DNA of 64,000 nucleotides from JBBQNJ01 sp038329845 (GCA_038329845.1 JBBQNJ010000017.1:4578-68577), one strand, 5' to 3'; positions 54,578 through 63,963 are shown, counted from the stretch's first letter. The notes: generated by a model not told the origin, from the sequence alone. A program made the numbers and translations.

Positions 54578-54967
54578 ATGCCGATCCTCGGACACGGGAT
54601 TGATATCGTCGAAACGGACCGGATTCGCCGGATGGTCGAACACCACGGACGGCATTTCCTCGACCGGGTGTTCACCCCCCGCGAGCAGCGGTACTGTGAT
54701 GAGAACCCCAAGCGGTACTATGAGACCATGGCCGGACGATTCGCGGCCAAGGAAGCGGTGCTGAAGGTCCTGGGGACCGGCTGGCGCGGCGGAATCGCCT
54801 GGACCGATATCGAAGTGCTGCGTGAGCCGTCCGGACAACCGAAAGTGGCCTTGAGCGGCGAATGCCTGCGCATCGCCGGCGAACTCGGCATCTCGCGCTG
54901 GCACGTGTCCATCAGCCACATCGCTACCCACGCCACCGCCAGCGCCATCGGCCTGCGGGCGGAGTGA
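54578..54967 (+). CDS. acpS: Holo-[acyl-carrier-protein] synthase
   Basis: 129 residues. Transfers 4'-phosphopantetheine from CoA to the Ser of acyl carrier protein. The magnesium ligands are Asp in GHGIDIVETDRI and Glu in GRFAAKEAVLKVLGTG; WHVSISHIATHATASAIG closes the fold. The start may instead be the ATG at 54566, which has GGGGAAG upstream; the longer open frame reads through the 49-base repeat and is not coding. Confidence 0.94.
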   Translation: MPILGHGIDIVETDRIRRMVEHHGRHFLDRVFTPREQRYCDENPKRYYETMAGRFAAKEAVLKVLGTGWRGGIAWTDIEVLREPSGQPKVALSGECLRIAGELGISRWHVSISHIATHATASAIGLRAE

Positions 54968-55342
54968 TTCGGCTCTAATGTGACGGTGGCGGTTTTTGAG
55001 CTGAATGCCATTGCCGAAGGACCTCTGCGTGTGGAGTGATTTATCTTACATTTGTGGGGAGCTTCGGCTTCGTCGCCGTGACAGTTCGACCCGTTGGCGC
55101 GGCGACAAGCGACAGAATTGAGGCCGTTTTCTTGATGAGAATGCCGATTTGACCCGCCGCAGCGCGTTTGGCCCGCCACTTTGATCGTCGTGGTATCCCC
55201 ATTGCATAGATGTGATTCCGTCCGGCGGCATTGCCGTCCGGTGTTGGATCGAAGCACTAGGATCATTCTCCAGGCGGCTCACCGGCCGGCAAACGAGCTT
55301 TCCGAACCGCCTGCGGAGTCTTACTGTGGAAAGGATCTCCGT
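54968..55342. other. Gene-free stretch upstream of the KGG gene
   Basis: No gene, terminator or strong promoter is convincing here. It must hold the promoter of the KGG gene. It is slightly richer in A and T than the flanking genes. Confidence 0.4.
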
Positions 55343-55774
55343 ATGAATCAATCAAAAACATCCAGCCGCGGATTCGCGCGCATGGATCCGCACCAGCAGC
55401 GGGAGATCGCACGTAAAGGTGGAAAGGCGGCGCACAAGAAGGGCACTGCCCATGAGTTCACGTCGGATGAGGCCCGTGCCGCCGGAAAGAAAGGCGGGGT
55501 GAACGTGTCGTTGAACCGCGAACACATGGCCGCGATCGGACGGCTTGGCGGCAAGCGCGGCTCCGGTCGGCGTCAACGTCGCGGTTCGCCGGTGCCGCCG
55601 ATGCCATCGATCGAGCAGGCGACCGAAACCTCCTCGACAATCGGGGATGCCGAAGCATTGCGTCCCATCGGCGCCGAGGGATTGACCGACGAGCAGGCGC
55701 AGCCCGGCATGGAGACGCCCCCGCCTCTGTCCGAGCAGCGTCCCCCGCAGGTATACCACCAGGATCGTTCGTAG
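55343..55774 (+). CDS. KGG-repeat general stress protein
   Basis: 143 residues. FARMDPHQQREIARKGGKAA, KKGTAHEFTSDEARAAGKKG and a third GGKRG unit are the KGG motifs of YciG/GsiB-like stress proteins, small hydrophilic proteins induced in starvation or osmotic stress. The second half is acidic and Pro-rich (GAEGLTDEQAQPGMETPPPL). AAAGGA precedes the ATG at 55343. The coding sequence for the last 35 residues is repeated beyond the stop. Confidence 0.88.
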   Translation: MNQSKTSSRGFARMDPHQQREIARKGGKAAHKKGTAHEFTSDEARAAGKKGGVNVSLNREHMAAIGRLGGKRGSGRRQRRGSPVPPMPSIEQATETSSTIGDAEALRPIGAEGLTDEQAQPGMETPPPLSEQRPPQVYHQDRS

Positions 55775-55887
55775 CTCCGATCGGCGTTGAGGGATTGACC
55801 GACGAGCAGGCGCATCCCGGCATGGAAACGCCCCCGCCGCTGTCCGAGCAGCATCCCCCTCAGGTATACCAGGATCGTTCGTAGCTC
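55667..55887 (+). repeat. Tandem duplication of the KGG gene 3' end
   Basis: The segment from ATCGGCG at 55667 to the stop and GCTC is repeated from 55780, offset 113 bases, with about a dozen substitutions and a three-base deletion (CAC). The second copy would read GLTDEQAHPGMETPPPLSEQ and end VYQDRS with its own TAG, but it lies after the first stop and has no start. Confidence 0.9.
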
Positions 55888-55915
55888 GACCTTTCATCCA
55901 CAGCGCAAAAGAAAG

Positions 55916-55942
55916 CGAGGGTTGGCATCAAGCCAACCCTCG
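55916..55942. terminator. Bidirectional terminator between KGG gene and sorting-signal gene
   Basis: CGAGGGTTGGC, loop ATCAA, GCCAACCCTCG: eleven perfect pairs. On the plus strand GTTTT follows; on the minus strand TTTCTTTT follows. It would end both converging genes. Confidence 0.85.
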
Positions 55943-55973
55943 CGGTGTTTTCGCAAACCGTCAACTGCGCCGA

Positions 55974-56639
55974 TCAGGCCTTACGCAGGCTCTTGGCGGC
56001 ACCGAACAGGCCCATTCCGAGCAGGCCGCTCAGACCGGTCCACGCGGCCAGGGGCAGCGGGATGGGCAGGGGCTGTTCCTTGAGGGTGAACGGCCCGGCG
56101 GCGCTGATCCACAGCTCTCCGGTGATCACACCCGGACGGAAGAGATTCGAGCCGATCGCCGTTCCGATCATGCCATCGGTCAGCGTCAGCACGGTGTTAC
56201 TGGCGTTGAACGAGGCGGTGGCGAACGGATTGACGCTGAACGCAGCCGACTGCGCCGGATCAAACGCGGCGTTGTTGCCGGCCAGGACCGTCATCACGAA
56301 CCCGCCCCAGGGGGCGCCGGTGTCGTTGATGAGGATCTCATCAGCCAGGGCCACGTACGGGGTGGCATTGGCGTTCCGCTGGGTGAAAGTGATCTGAACC
56401 GGATCGTAGAACCCGTTGTTGTTCACCGGGTACACGAAGTCGATCTGCTTTTCGATAAAGACCGCATTGGCCTTCACCGAGTCCACGTTGATCGACACGA
56501 TCGAGTCATACACCGTCGCCCATTGGGCCGTCCAGCCCGAGTCGATATTGGTCGCCGGGTCGATCAGATCGATCGAACCCGCATTAGCGAGGGTCGCGCT
56601 GGCCGCCAGGGCCAACGCAGCGAGTAGGGATTTCTTCAT
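55974..56639 (-). CDS. Exported protein with IPLP-type C-terminal sorting signal
   Basis: 221 residues. Signal peptide MKKSLLAALALAASATLANA. The body is beta-rich with no Cys. The C terminus reads LPIPLPLAAWTGLSGLLG and FGAAKSLRKA: a Pro-rich motif, a hydrophobic helix and a basic end, as in VPLPA-type CTERM sorting signals rather than PEP. AAGGAGG precedes the ATG at 56639. It may be processed by a different exosortase class from the PEP proteins. Confidence 0.82.
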   Translation of the reverse strand: MKKSLLAALALAASATLANAGSIDLIDPATNIDSGWTAQWATVYDSIVSINVDSVKANAVFIEKQIDFVYPVNNNGFYDPVQITFTQRNANATPYVALADEILINDTGAPWGGFVMTVLAGNNAAFDPAQSAAFSVNPFATASFNASNTVLTLTDGMIGTAIGSNLFRPGVITGELWISAAGPFTLKEQPLPIPLPLAAWTGLSGLLGMGLFGAAKSLRKA

Positions 56640-57187
56640 AGCAACTAACCTCCTTAACACACACCTCGGCGAACGGGCACCACACGGTGGCCGAATCACG
56701 AGGACAATTACAAAATCAAAACAGGGTGAAACTTCACGAATCCGCCTCCCCGGCGTCTTCTAAACGCACTGGCAGGGACGAGAACTCATTGCGGAACGAC
56801 TCGGAACCCTAAGCGGGCCATGAAATCAGTCCGATAAAGTTCGACCCGAGACAAAGCTCTTTCGTGTTGCGTCTGCCTCTTCTCCTTTCTGTCGCCCAGT
56901 CCACCCACGCGACGCCAGAACGGGATTTGCGATATCTCACAACGTTAAAGACTAGATACACGGCCAACTCACAATAGGCGACCGAAACCACCCAAACTTC
57001 AGACTCGAATTATAGGGCCTGAGGCGTTCCTTGGCAATGGTTATTTTTCAAACCACTCAATTCCGCAAAAAAAGAGATGCAACTCTCTTCAAGTTCTGAG
57101 TTTATCCCTGTTTCCCCGGGAAGCTCAAGGGCTCTGGAACCGATTGTTCCGCGTCTGAAGCAAGGCCGAACCGAACCCGCGGAAAAT
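56640..57187. other. Gene-free stretch between two leftward genes
   Basis: About 550 bases with lower GC content. It must contain the promoter of the exported-protein gene at 55974-56639. A short hairpin AAGAGA-tgcaac-TCTCTT lies near 57071. No RNA gene recognised. Confidence 0.4.
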
Positions 57188-57219
57188 CCCCCGGGACGCC
57201 TGTACCGACGCCCCGGGGG
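57188..57219 (-). terminator. Terminator of the secreted-protein gene
   Basis: CCCCCGGG and CCCGGGGG pair around a 16-base loop that itself has ACGCC/GGCGT-like complementarity. Read leftward it is followed by ATTTTCC. It begins 23 bases past the stop at 57243. Confidence 0.8.
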
Positions 57220-57242
57220 CTTTCATAGTGACACGATCGAGC

Positions 57243-58136
57243 TTATTTACCGCGGTTCATCATCTTGCCCGCGGCCTTGTTCATCATGTCCGCCGCGTCC
57301 ACGGGCACTCCATACAGGGCCATCAACACGTGATGGGTGACAGCGCGATACCCATCCTGCACGTCCGCAGGCCACTTGTCGGGGTTTTCCCCAAGGTAAG
57401 TCAAGTGGGTGAGCAGATCCTGGTAGATCTTCTCACCGGTGCGGTCGTTGGGCACATCGATGCGCCACTGGTCGGGCAGTTCGTGAATCATCGAGACGGT
57501 CAGGGCCGGAAGCCCGTGACTGGCCGCGACATGAACCAAGGCCACATTGCGGCCCTTGTCCAGGTTCACGTCCCCGCCGAACATTTCCTTGGCTTCTTCC
57601 TTCTTGGTCTCGCCGTCGGTGTCCCGCTGCATCATCTTGGGATTCATTCCCTTCATATCGCACGCGGCCAACGGCCAGTTCTTCACCGCGACCGCCGGAT
57701 CACTTACCTCGCCTTGGATAATCTGTGCAAACATCCCGGTGTAGGCCTTTTCGGCGTCGATATCGAACTCAGCGCCGTATTTGTCCTTCCAGGCTTTCTG
57801 GAGTTGGGCAATGCGACCGTCGAGTTTGGTAGTGTCCTTGTCGTCTCGCTTCTTGGTTCGGTCTCGATCCTGATCGACCAGGTTGTTCAGCACTCCGTCG
57901 AGGTCGCTCTTGGTCATGGCGTCTTCGGCCAAGGTGCCAAGCTCGCTGCGGATGTCCTTTTCTTCATTCAGATTCTTCTGAACAAACCCCGCCGGAAGAC
58001 TCGGCACTTTATCCATCGCCTTCATCTTCATGTGGTCCATGTTGCGATCCGGCGTGACGGCGTCCTCGGCATAGGACCAACCGGCGATTCCGCTCGCCAT
58101 GGCGGCGGCGACAAACAGGGTAAACTTGCGTTGCAT
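57243..58136 (-). CDS. Hypothetical secreted protein, Met- and Lys-rich
   Basis: 297 residues. Signal peptide FTLFVAAAMASGIAGWSYA-ED. The mature part is soluble and helical, rich in Asp, Lys and Met (MDHMKMKAMDK near the start, DMKGMNPKMMQ and DMMNKAAGKMMNRGK later). Middle segments DGRIAQLQKAWKDKYGAEFD and LTYLGENPDKWPADVQDGYR suggest a conserved fold, but no family is recognised. The Met/His-rich stretches could bind copper (speculation). AAAGGAG precedes the ATG at 58136. Confidence 0.75.
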   Translation of the reverse strand: MQRKFTLFVAAAMASGIAGWSYAEDAVTPDRNMDHMKMKAMDKVPSLPAGFVQKNLNEEKDIRSELGTLAEDAMTKSDLDGVLNNLVDQDRDRTKKRDDKDTTKLDGRIAQLQKAWKDKYGAEFDIDAEKAYTGMFAQIIQGEVSDPAVAVKNWPLAACDMKGMNPKMMQRDTDGETKKEEAKEMFGGDVNLDKGRNVALVHVAASHGLPALTVSMIHELPDQWRIDVPNDRTGEKIYQDLLTHLTYLGENPDKWPADVQDGYRAVTHHVLMALYGVPVDAADMMNKAAGKMMNRGK

Positions 58137-58860
58137 GAGTAGCTCCTTTCGATTCGCCGGCCGGAAGCTGCGAAAAACTCGCAAAAAACTTCCGTGAAGC
58201 CGGCATGGGACAATAAAAACACTCTCATTCCGCACGACCGACGCCCCACATTTGGCGAGTGCATCGGCAATCGCCGCAGTCGGCGCGATCGGTCCATGCG
58301 GCTTACTGTTATTGACGGACGGGCGAATCCGCGTTTGCTCGGGACATCCCGCCCCCCGGCCAGGCGCTCGTTTGTAGGGTCACTGCTCCCGAATGCCCGA
58401 CATAGCGGTTCGGGAGGACATCGACGAGACATGTGCCTCGTCGCACTGAGATTCGGTTGAGCAAGAGGCGTGCCCAAGCCGCCGACAATCCCAGTAAAAT
58501 TGGCTTCAGCCCGTTCATTTCACTCAACCCCGGCTCAAAAACCGAATATCTCTGGGTTCTGACGGGAGTCGCCACGTCAATCGGACGCACTGGGCAGCGC
58601 GGATTGGCGCACGCAGGGACTTGTAGGCTCGTCGTCGCTCGCTATAATCCCTGCTCCCTGCGGCGGACGAGTGCTGGCCATTGTCGGTCCACCGACGCTG
58701 CGGGGTCGCTGGACATGCCTCAGAACCATGTCGGCGAATCCCGCGCATCAGTCGGACGCAGACCGGTCGAATGGTCGGGCCATCAGCGCGTCCGCGGCGC
58801 CTGTTTTGAGCGGGCCGCTGTTCTGTTTGAAGGCAAAGGCCCGTAGAAAGCGTGTTTCCC
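58137..58860 (+). promoter_or_regulatory. Intergenic region with rpsD promoter and long leader
   Basis: TTGTAG (58621-58626), 16 bases, TATAAT (58643-58648) is a good housekeeping-type promoter. It implies a 5' leader of about 205 bases before the rpsD ATG. Such leaders often hold the S4 autoregulatory structure; I see several possible stems but no match to a known S4 leader. 58137-58620 holds nothing else that I can identify apart from the start region of the leftward secreted protein. Confidence 0.55.
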
Positions 58861-59457
58861 ATGGGCCGTTACCTCGGTCCGAAGGTTCGTTTGTCTCGCC
58901 GGGTCGGTGCCCCCATCGCCGACATCCCCAAACACACCGCCAAAGAGCTCACCCTGCCCGGCATGCACGGGTATCGCGGGCGGCGTCACACCGAATACGG
59001 CGTGCGCCTGACGGAAAAACAGAAGCTGCGCTACCACTACGGAATGCTTGAAAAGCAATTTCGCAAGTTCCTGGACATGGCCAAGAAGTCCAAGGGCAAT
59101 ACCGCCAGCAGTCTGATGCAACTGCTGGAGCGCCGGCTGGACAACGTGCTTCGGCGAATGGGCGTGGCCCGCACCATCTGGGCGGCCCGCCAGATCGTCG
59201 CCCACGGGCATGTGCTGGTCGATGGCCGCAAGACCGATATCGCCAGCTACCTGCTCGAGCCGGGGCAGACGATCACGTTCAAGGAAGGGATCGGCAAGCT
59301 GCTGCGGGAGAACATGGAGATCAACGCCGGCCACCAGGTGCCCAACTGGGTCGATTTCAATCCCGCTCAGCTCACGGCCAAGGTCGCGCAGTTGCCCAAC
59401 CCCGAGGATGTGCCGTTCGAGGTCAACATGAACCTGATCATCGAATTCTATCGGTGA
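58861..59457 (+). CDS. rpsD: 30S ribosomal protein S4
   Basis: 198 residues. GRYLGPKVRLSRRVG at the N terminus (no zinc-binding Cys, so the C-minus form), the S4 RNA-binding domain LERRLDNVLRRMGVARTIWAARQIVAHGHVLVDG and the conserved end VPFEVNMNLIIEFY. It nucleates 30S assembly on 16S rRNA. It stands alone here, not in the alpha operon with rpoA. The ATG at 58861 is favoured over a GTG three codons upstream. Confidence 0.97.
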   Translation: MGRYLGPKVRLSRRVGAPIADIPKHTAKELTLPGMHGYRGRRHTEYGVRLTEKQKLRYHYGMLEKQFRKFLDMAKKSKGNTASSLMQLLERRLDNVLRRMGVARTIWAARQIVAHGHVLVDGRKTDIASYLLEPGQTITFKEGIGKLLRENMEINAGHQVPNWVDFNPAQLTAKVAQLPNPEDVPFEVNMNLIIEFYR

Positions 59458-59496
59458 TCGCGCGATCTATCCGCCGTATTGTCTGATGCACGCACG

Positions 59497-59529
59497 CCCC
59501 GCGCCCGATCCGGTGCGGGGCTTTGTTTT
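59497..59529 (+). terminator. rpsD terminator
   Basis: CCCCGC (59497-59502) pairs with GCGGGG (59515-59520), extended by a G-C pair, followed by CTTTGTTTT. It lies 40 bases after the rpsD stop and just before the CYTH gene. Confidence 0.85.
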
Positions 59530-59543
59530 GCCGAGAACCTCCT

Positions 59544-60134
59544 ATGCCGCTCGAGATTGAAGCCAAGATCAAGGTCGAGAACCTCGACACCATCCGCGCC
59601 CGGCTCGCCGAGCGGTCGGCTCGACACGTGGCCGATCATCTCGAGACGAACATCTTCTTCGACACCGAGGATCGCGCTCTGCTGGCCGGCGATCGGGGGC
59701 TTCGCATCCGGCGCGATCAAAACCTCACCGATCATTGCGAGCGGATCATCATCACTCACAAAGGCCCGAGAATGCATGGGCCTTTCAAGAGCCGCGAGGA
59801 GACGGAGGCGCAGGTGGCCGATGTGGACAGCGCCGCGGCGATACTGGAAAAATTGGGATACTCCACCGTCCTGAGCTTCGAAAAGCGCCGCCAGAGCTGG
59901 GCACTGGACGATTGCAAGGTCGAGCTGGATGAACTACCCCACCTGGGCTGCTACGTCGAGGTGGAAGGCCCGGATGATTCGCATGTCAGCCGGGTTCTGG
60001 TGATGCTGGGCCTGGCCGAAACCGCCGTGGTCAAGAGCAGCTACATCGCCATGTTGATGACGCATCTTCAAGAACAGGGGTTGAGTCAGCGCCGAGTGGT
60101 GTTTGCCGCAAACGGCACTGCGGGTTCGCCATAA
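59544..60134 (+). CDS. CYTH domain protein, class IV adenylate cyclase-like
   Basis: 196 residues. PLEIEAKIKV is the ExExK motif of the CYTH tunnel fold; NIFFDTEDRALLAGDRGLRIRRD and LGCYVEVEGPD give the alternating charged strands. Members hydrolyse triphosphates or make cyclic AMP (CyaB type); the exact reaction cannot be chosen. ATG at 59544 with GAGAACCTCCT upstream, no strong ribosome binding site. An in-gene hairpin AAAGGCCC/GGGCCTTT lies at 59760-59787. Confidence 0.9.
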   Translation: MPLEIEAKIKVENLDTIRARLAERSARHVADHLETNIFFDTEDRALLAGDRGLRIRRDQNLTDHCERIIITHKGPRMHGPFKSREETEAQVADVDSAAAILEKLGYSTVLSFEKRRQSWALDDCKVELDELPHLGCYVEVEGPDDSHVSRVLVMLGLAETAVVKSSYIAMLMTHLQEQGLSQRRVVFAANGTAGSP

Positions 60135-60306
60135 CGACGATCGGATGGCGACCCTCGGCGAAACGATTGTGCCGCCGCGGGGGTGTCGGTCTTATAATGA
60201 ATCGGCCCGCTGAGGTGATAAGATGACGGTTGTGACGGTTATGACGATGCGGAAGCCCGTGCGGGCCGGTGAAAGCATGAAAAGCCGTTCGATCGCGTAG
60301 TTAGCG

Positions 60307-60777
60307 ATGAAGATCGCGGCGACGGTGGACGATTCCTTAAGCAACCGCTTTTCAACGCGGGAGGCGATGATGAAGGCCATTTTTAAGCTGATCGTTGTTC
60401 TGCTCCTTCTCGCCGGCTGGACGCTGGCGGCTTCGGCAATCTTCCTGGTCCGCACCGGCGACCGGTCGTTCGTGCTGATTCCCAAGAATCGCGTGTCGTT
60501 GCAACACATTCTCTCGCAGACGTACGTGGATGTGCGCCCCTGGACGATCGACGACGTGATGACCCACAAAGCCGTCGTGGCGCGCCTGATTCAGACCGGC
60601 AAGGCGGATGTGCTTCGTCATGTGGTTGACCCATCCAGCCCGCAAAGCATCGAGGCGCAACTGGTCGAAGCGATGCAGCGAGAACCGGCCACCGCACCGG
60701 TGCCGAGCGAGCTGGTTCCGACGCCCGCATCGGCGCCGACGGTCGTGAAGAACGTCAAGAGCATTTTCGACTTCTGA
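60307..60777 (+). CDS. Hypothetical single-pass membrane protein
   Basis: 156 residues from the ATG at 60307, or 135 from the ATG at 60370 (MKAIFKLIVVLLLLAGW), which is the more natural start of a membrane anchor. The helix is followed by a soluble domain of about 100 residues (SFVLIPKNRVSLQHILSQTY, KADVLRHVVDPSSPQS) and a Pro-rich tail. No family recognised. Confidence 0.55.
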   Translation: MKIAATVDDSLSNRFSTREAMMKAIFKLIVVLLLLAGWTLAASAIFLVRTGDRSFVLIPKNRVSLQHILSQTYVDVRPWTIDDVMTHKAVVARLIQTGKADVLRHVVDPSSPQSIEAQLVEAMQREPATAPVPSELVPTPASAPTVVKNVKSIFDF

Positions 60778-60801
60778 TCACCGCTTCCGAAAAAATCTTG
60801 C

Positions 60802-63800
60802 TTAACGCTGCGCCTCGAGCCGGACGAGCGCGGCGATCAGTTCGGCTGGGGGGACCGGCTTGGCGAGGTAGACTTGGAAACCCGCTTCCAGCGCTGCGCA
60901 ACGATCCTCCGAACGAGCGAACGCCGTCAGCGCGATCGCCGCCACCACCCCGCCGCGCTCCGGCGGCAGCGCACGGATACGGCGGATCAACGAATAGCCG
61001 TCCTCTCCTGGCATTCCGATATCGCTCACCAGCAGGTCCGGGCATCGCGCGGCAATCGCATCCAGCGCCCCTTGCGCCGAATCGGCCGCCGAGACTTCGG
61101 CACCGGCGCGGACGAGTACGGTGGCGAGCAGCCGCCGAGCATCGGCTTCATCATCCACCACCAGAATGTGGGTTCCGGCCAGGGGCAACGGCGCCGCAGC
61201 GGCCGCGGCAGCCGGTGATGCGGCGAGCGCAGGGACGCCGGCGAGCGGCGGTGATTCATCGACGGGACGCGCCGTCGGCAAGGTGACGATGAACTCCGTC
61301 CCGTGCCCGAGTCCCTCGCTCCGAGCTTGCACCGTCCCGCCGTGCAGTTCGACGAGGTGCCGCACGATTGCCAGCCCAAGCCCGAGTCCTCCTTGCCGCC
61401 GCGTGCTGCTGCCGTCGGCCTGGCTGAACCGGTCGAACACGTGCGGCAAAAACTCCGGCGCGATCCCCTGCCCGTTATCGATCACGCGCAGAACGGCCTT
61501 GTCCCCCTCACGCAGCGCCTTGACCGTGATCGTCCCGCCCTCGGGGGTGAACTTCACGGCGTTGCTGAGCAAATTCCAGATCACCTGCTGCAATCGAGTT
61601 GGGTCTCCCGGCACCTCGACCGCGTCGGTCTCGACGGTGAGGCGGATAGTTCGGGCCAAGGCCGCCGGATGAACTGCGGCGACGGCGTCTTCCACCACCT
61701 GGCCCAGCCGGACCCGCTCGGTGCGCATCCGCAAAGTCCCCCGGATGATCCGCGACAGATCTAGAAGATCCTCGATGAGCTGGGCTTGGGTGCGGGCGTT
61801 ACGCTCGATGGCTTCGACCGCCTCATGGATCGTCTGGGCATCCAGCCCGCCCATGCGCATGAGCTGGGCCCAGCCCAGCACGGCGTTAAGCGGGGTGCGC
61901 AGCTCATGGGAAACCGTCGCCAGAAACTCGTCCTTCATACGGTTGGCACGCTGGGCCTCTTGAAACAACATGGCGTTATCGACCGCGATCGCGGCCCGGC
62001 GGGCCAGCTCCATCGCCACGATCAAGTCGCCGGCGTCATGGCGCCGATCGCTTTGCGCCCAGACCATACTGATCGCGCCAAGAGTTCTCCCGCGCGCCAT
62101 CAGCGGAACGATCATGATCGAGCGAAGTTCAGAGCCCAGCACCAGGTCGTAATTCGCCGCCCCCGCAATCGACGCATCGGCCCCGGAGTCGTCGGCATGC
62201 GAACGAAGCATCGGCAAGCCCGTTCGCAGCACTTGTCCCACGCCATGGGCATCGTCCAGCCGCACCGGAAGAATGGCCGCGTTCGTGAGGGTCTGACCCT
62301 GTTTGGCGGCCTCCGCATGCGCCATGGCCAGTGCGACGACCGTTCCGTCCTCACGCGCGATGTGAACCGCGCACAAATCCCCCAGCCGTCCCACCACCCG
62401 GCGGGCCACTTCGCCAAGCGTCTGCTGATAATCCAGCGAACTGGCCATCGCTTCGGTCGCCTCGACCAGCAACTGCTTGACCTGCTCATCACGCTTCGGC
62501 TCGGTGATGTCCTCGCCCAACATCACGAATCCGGCCACCTCCCCGGTTTCCGACCGATCCGGCACATAGCTCATTCGCAGGACTCGCACTTCACCCCCGC
62601 AGCGCATTGTCGCTTCAAAAACCTGCATCTGCCCGTCCCAGGCGGCCTGGGCCCGCGGAATGATCTGACCCAAGATGTCCGCCTCAAGAACCTCGCGCAG
62701 ATGTCGTCCGCAGATGCGATCGGCGGGCAAGTGCTGCCATTCGGCGTATCGCTCGTTCACGAACCGATAATGGCCCGTCCGATCCACGTAAGAAATCAAT
62801 GCCGGCAGTGAATCGGTGATCAGCCGAAGTTCCTGCTCGCGTTGACGCAGCGACTGCTCGCTTCTTCGCAGATCCGCGACGGCATGTTCCGCCTGCGTTC
62901 TGGCGACGGCCTGAAAATGGGTGAGGTAATACAGCGCCAGGCTCAGTAGCACGCCGGTGATCATGATGCTGGGGACCAGTTGCCATTCGATCGCGGTGGA
63001 ATGATCGCTGGAATCGGAAAACACCACCGTCCAGGTCTCGTTGACCACGCCAAGCGGGCGCTGGACCTGCCGCGATCCCAGGCTGATCGATCGATACATC
63101 AAGTGGGCATCGCTCATGTCCGGTGAGTTGTACACCGCCATACCCAACGGCGCCCGCCCGCCGGGGACGAAAGGTCCGCCGAATAGATCCCCGGCGCGGA
63201 ACGGGCTGTAGATGAATCCTGCCAGCGCGGCACGGCGTTGCTCGACCGTATCCAAGGGCGCCCCCGGGGCGTAAACCGCGACGTAAATCAGAAAACCGGC
63301 CTGCACGTCACGGTCGATCTCCTGTACGAGAGTGACCTTATCCGTGACCGCCGAGCGACCGGTATCGCGCGCTGCGGCCATCGCCGCGGCGCGGATCGGC
63401 TCGGAAAACATGTCGTACCCGATCGCGGCCCGATTGCGGGCGTCGGTCGGTTCGAGATAGAGGATCGAGTGGTATTCCAGCCGCGCCGGATTGATCGGCC
63501 AGACATGGAAGTCGCCGATCCCCTGTGTGCGCATCGACGCCTCGACGGCGGGAATCTCGGAGGACGCCATCCGCTGGGAATAGCCGACACCGCGGATTCC
63601 CGGATAGCGCACCGGCAAATTCAACTGATCGACATAGGCTCTGAACTGCCGCCGCGTCACCTCACCCGAGGACGCGGCGAAAAGGCCCACGCCGCCGCGC
63701 AGCATGGCGCCATAATGATCGAGCCGGCTCTGGAGCGCCTGGCGAGTCTGCTCGGCCTCCTCGCGAAACTGCAACCAGTCCTTATCGCGGGCCGTCATGG

Positions 63801-63963
63801 CGACAAATGAAGCCACCCCCACGGTGGCGACCAAGCCGACGACCAAGACCAGATAAGGCACCCAGGCGCGCCGCGGTTCGAGCAGCCCGGGCGAGCGGAT
63901 CGCGCTGTTGATCCATTTGAGTCGATGCCTCATAGCGTCGAGTGCGAAGATTACCCCGATCAA
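60802..63963 (-). CDS. Hybrid sensor histidine kinase: CHASE-PAS-GAF-HisKA-HATPase-receiver
   Basis: 1,053 residues. Helix 1 at about 37-58, then an extracytoplasmic CHASE domain (VGLFAASSGEVTRRQFRAYV, RYPGIRGVGYSQRM) to about 325, helix 2 to about 348, PAS (DSLPALISYVDRTGHYRFVN) with PAC, GAF (about 500-660), HisKA with ATVSHELRTPLNAVLGW, ATPase with NLLSNAVKFT, DNGQGIAPEF and GGLGLGLAI, and a receiver (LVVDDEADARRLL, DLLVSDIGMPGEDGYS, LAKPVPP). CHASE domains bind small organic ligands such as cytokinin-like compounds. The start may be the ATG at 63933. No cognate output gene is adjacent. Confidence 0.93.
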   Translation of the reverse strand: MIGVIFALDAMRHRLKWINSAIRSPGLLEPRRAWVPYLVLVVGLVATVGVASFVAMTARDKDWLQFREEAEQTRQALQSRLDHYGAMLRGGVGLFAASSGEVTRRQFRAYVDQLNLPVRYPGIRGVGYSQRMASSEIPAVEASMRTQGIGDFHVWPINPARLEYHSILYLEPTDARNRAAIGYDMFSEPIRAAAMAAARDTGRSAVTDKVTLVQEIDRDVQAGFLIYVAVYAPGAPLDTVEQRRAALAGFIYSPFRAGDLFGGPFVPGGRAPLGMAVYNSPDMSDAHLMYRSISLGSRQVQRPLGVVNETWTVVFSDSSDHSTAIEWQLVPSIMITGVLLSLALYYLTHFQAVARTQAEHAVADLRRSEQSLRQREQELRLITDSLPALISYVDRTGHYRFVNERYAEWQHLPADRICGRHLREVLEADILGQIIPRAQAAWDGQMQVFEATMRCGGEVRVLRMSYVPDRSETGEVAGFVMLGEDITEPKRDEQVKQLLVEATEAMASSLDYQQTLGEVARRVVGRLGDLCAVHIAREDGTVVALAMAHAEAAKQGQTLTNAAILPVRLDDAHGVGQVLRTGLPMLRSHADDSGADASIAGAANYDLVLGSELRSIMIVPLMARGRTLGAISMVWAQSDRRHDAGDLIVAMELARRAAIAVDNAMLFQEAQRANRMKDEFLATVSHELRTPLNAVLGWAQLMRMGGLDAQTIHEAVEAIERNARTQAQLIEDLLDLSRIIRGTLRMRTERVRLGQVVEDAVAAVHPAALARTIRLTVETDAVEVPGDPTRLQQVIWNLLSNAVKFTPEGGTITVKALREGDKAVLRVIDNGQGIAPEFLPHVFDRFSQADGSSTRRQGGLGLGLAIVRHLVELHGGTVQARSEGLGHGTEFIVTLPTARPVDESPPLAGVPALAASPAAAAAAAPLPLAGTHILVVDDEADARRLLATVLVRAGAEVSAADSAQGALDAIAARCPDLLVSDIGMPGEDGYSLIRRIRALPPERGGVVAAIALTAFARSEDRCAALEAGFQVYLAKPVPPAELIAALVRLEAQR

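Noticed and set aside
55780..55887. Independent small gene in the second KGG tail copy
   Set aside because: No start codon or ribosome binding site; it is a duplicated gene end.
58433..58846. Open frame upstream of rpsD
   Set aside because: No ribosome binding site or family similarity; it spans the rpsD promoter and leader.
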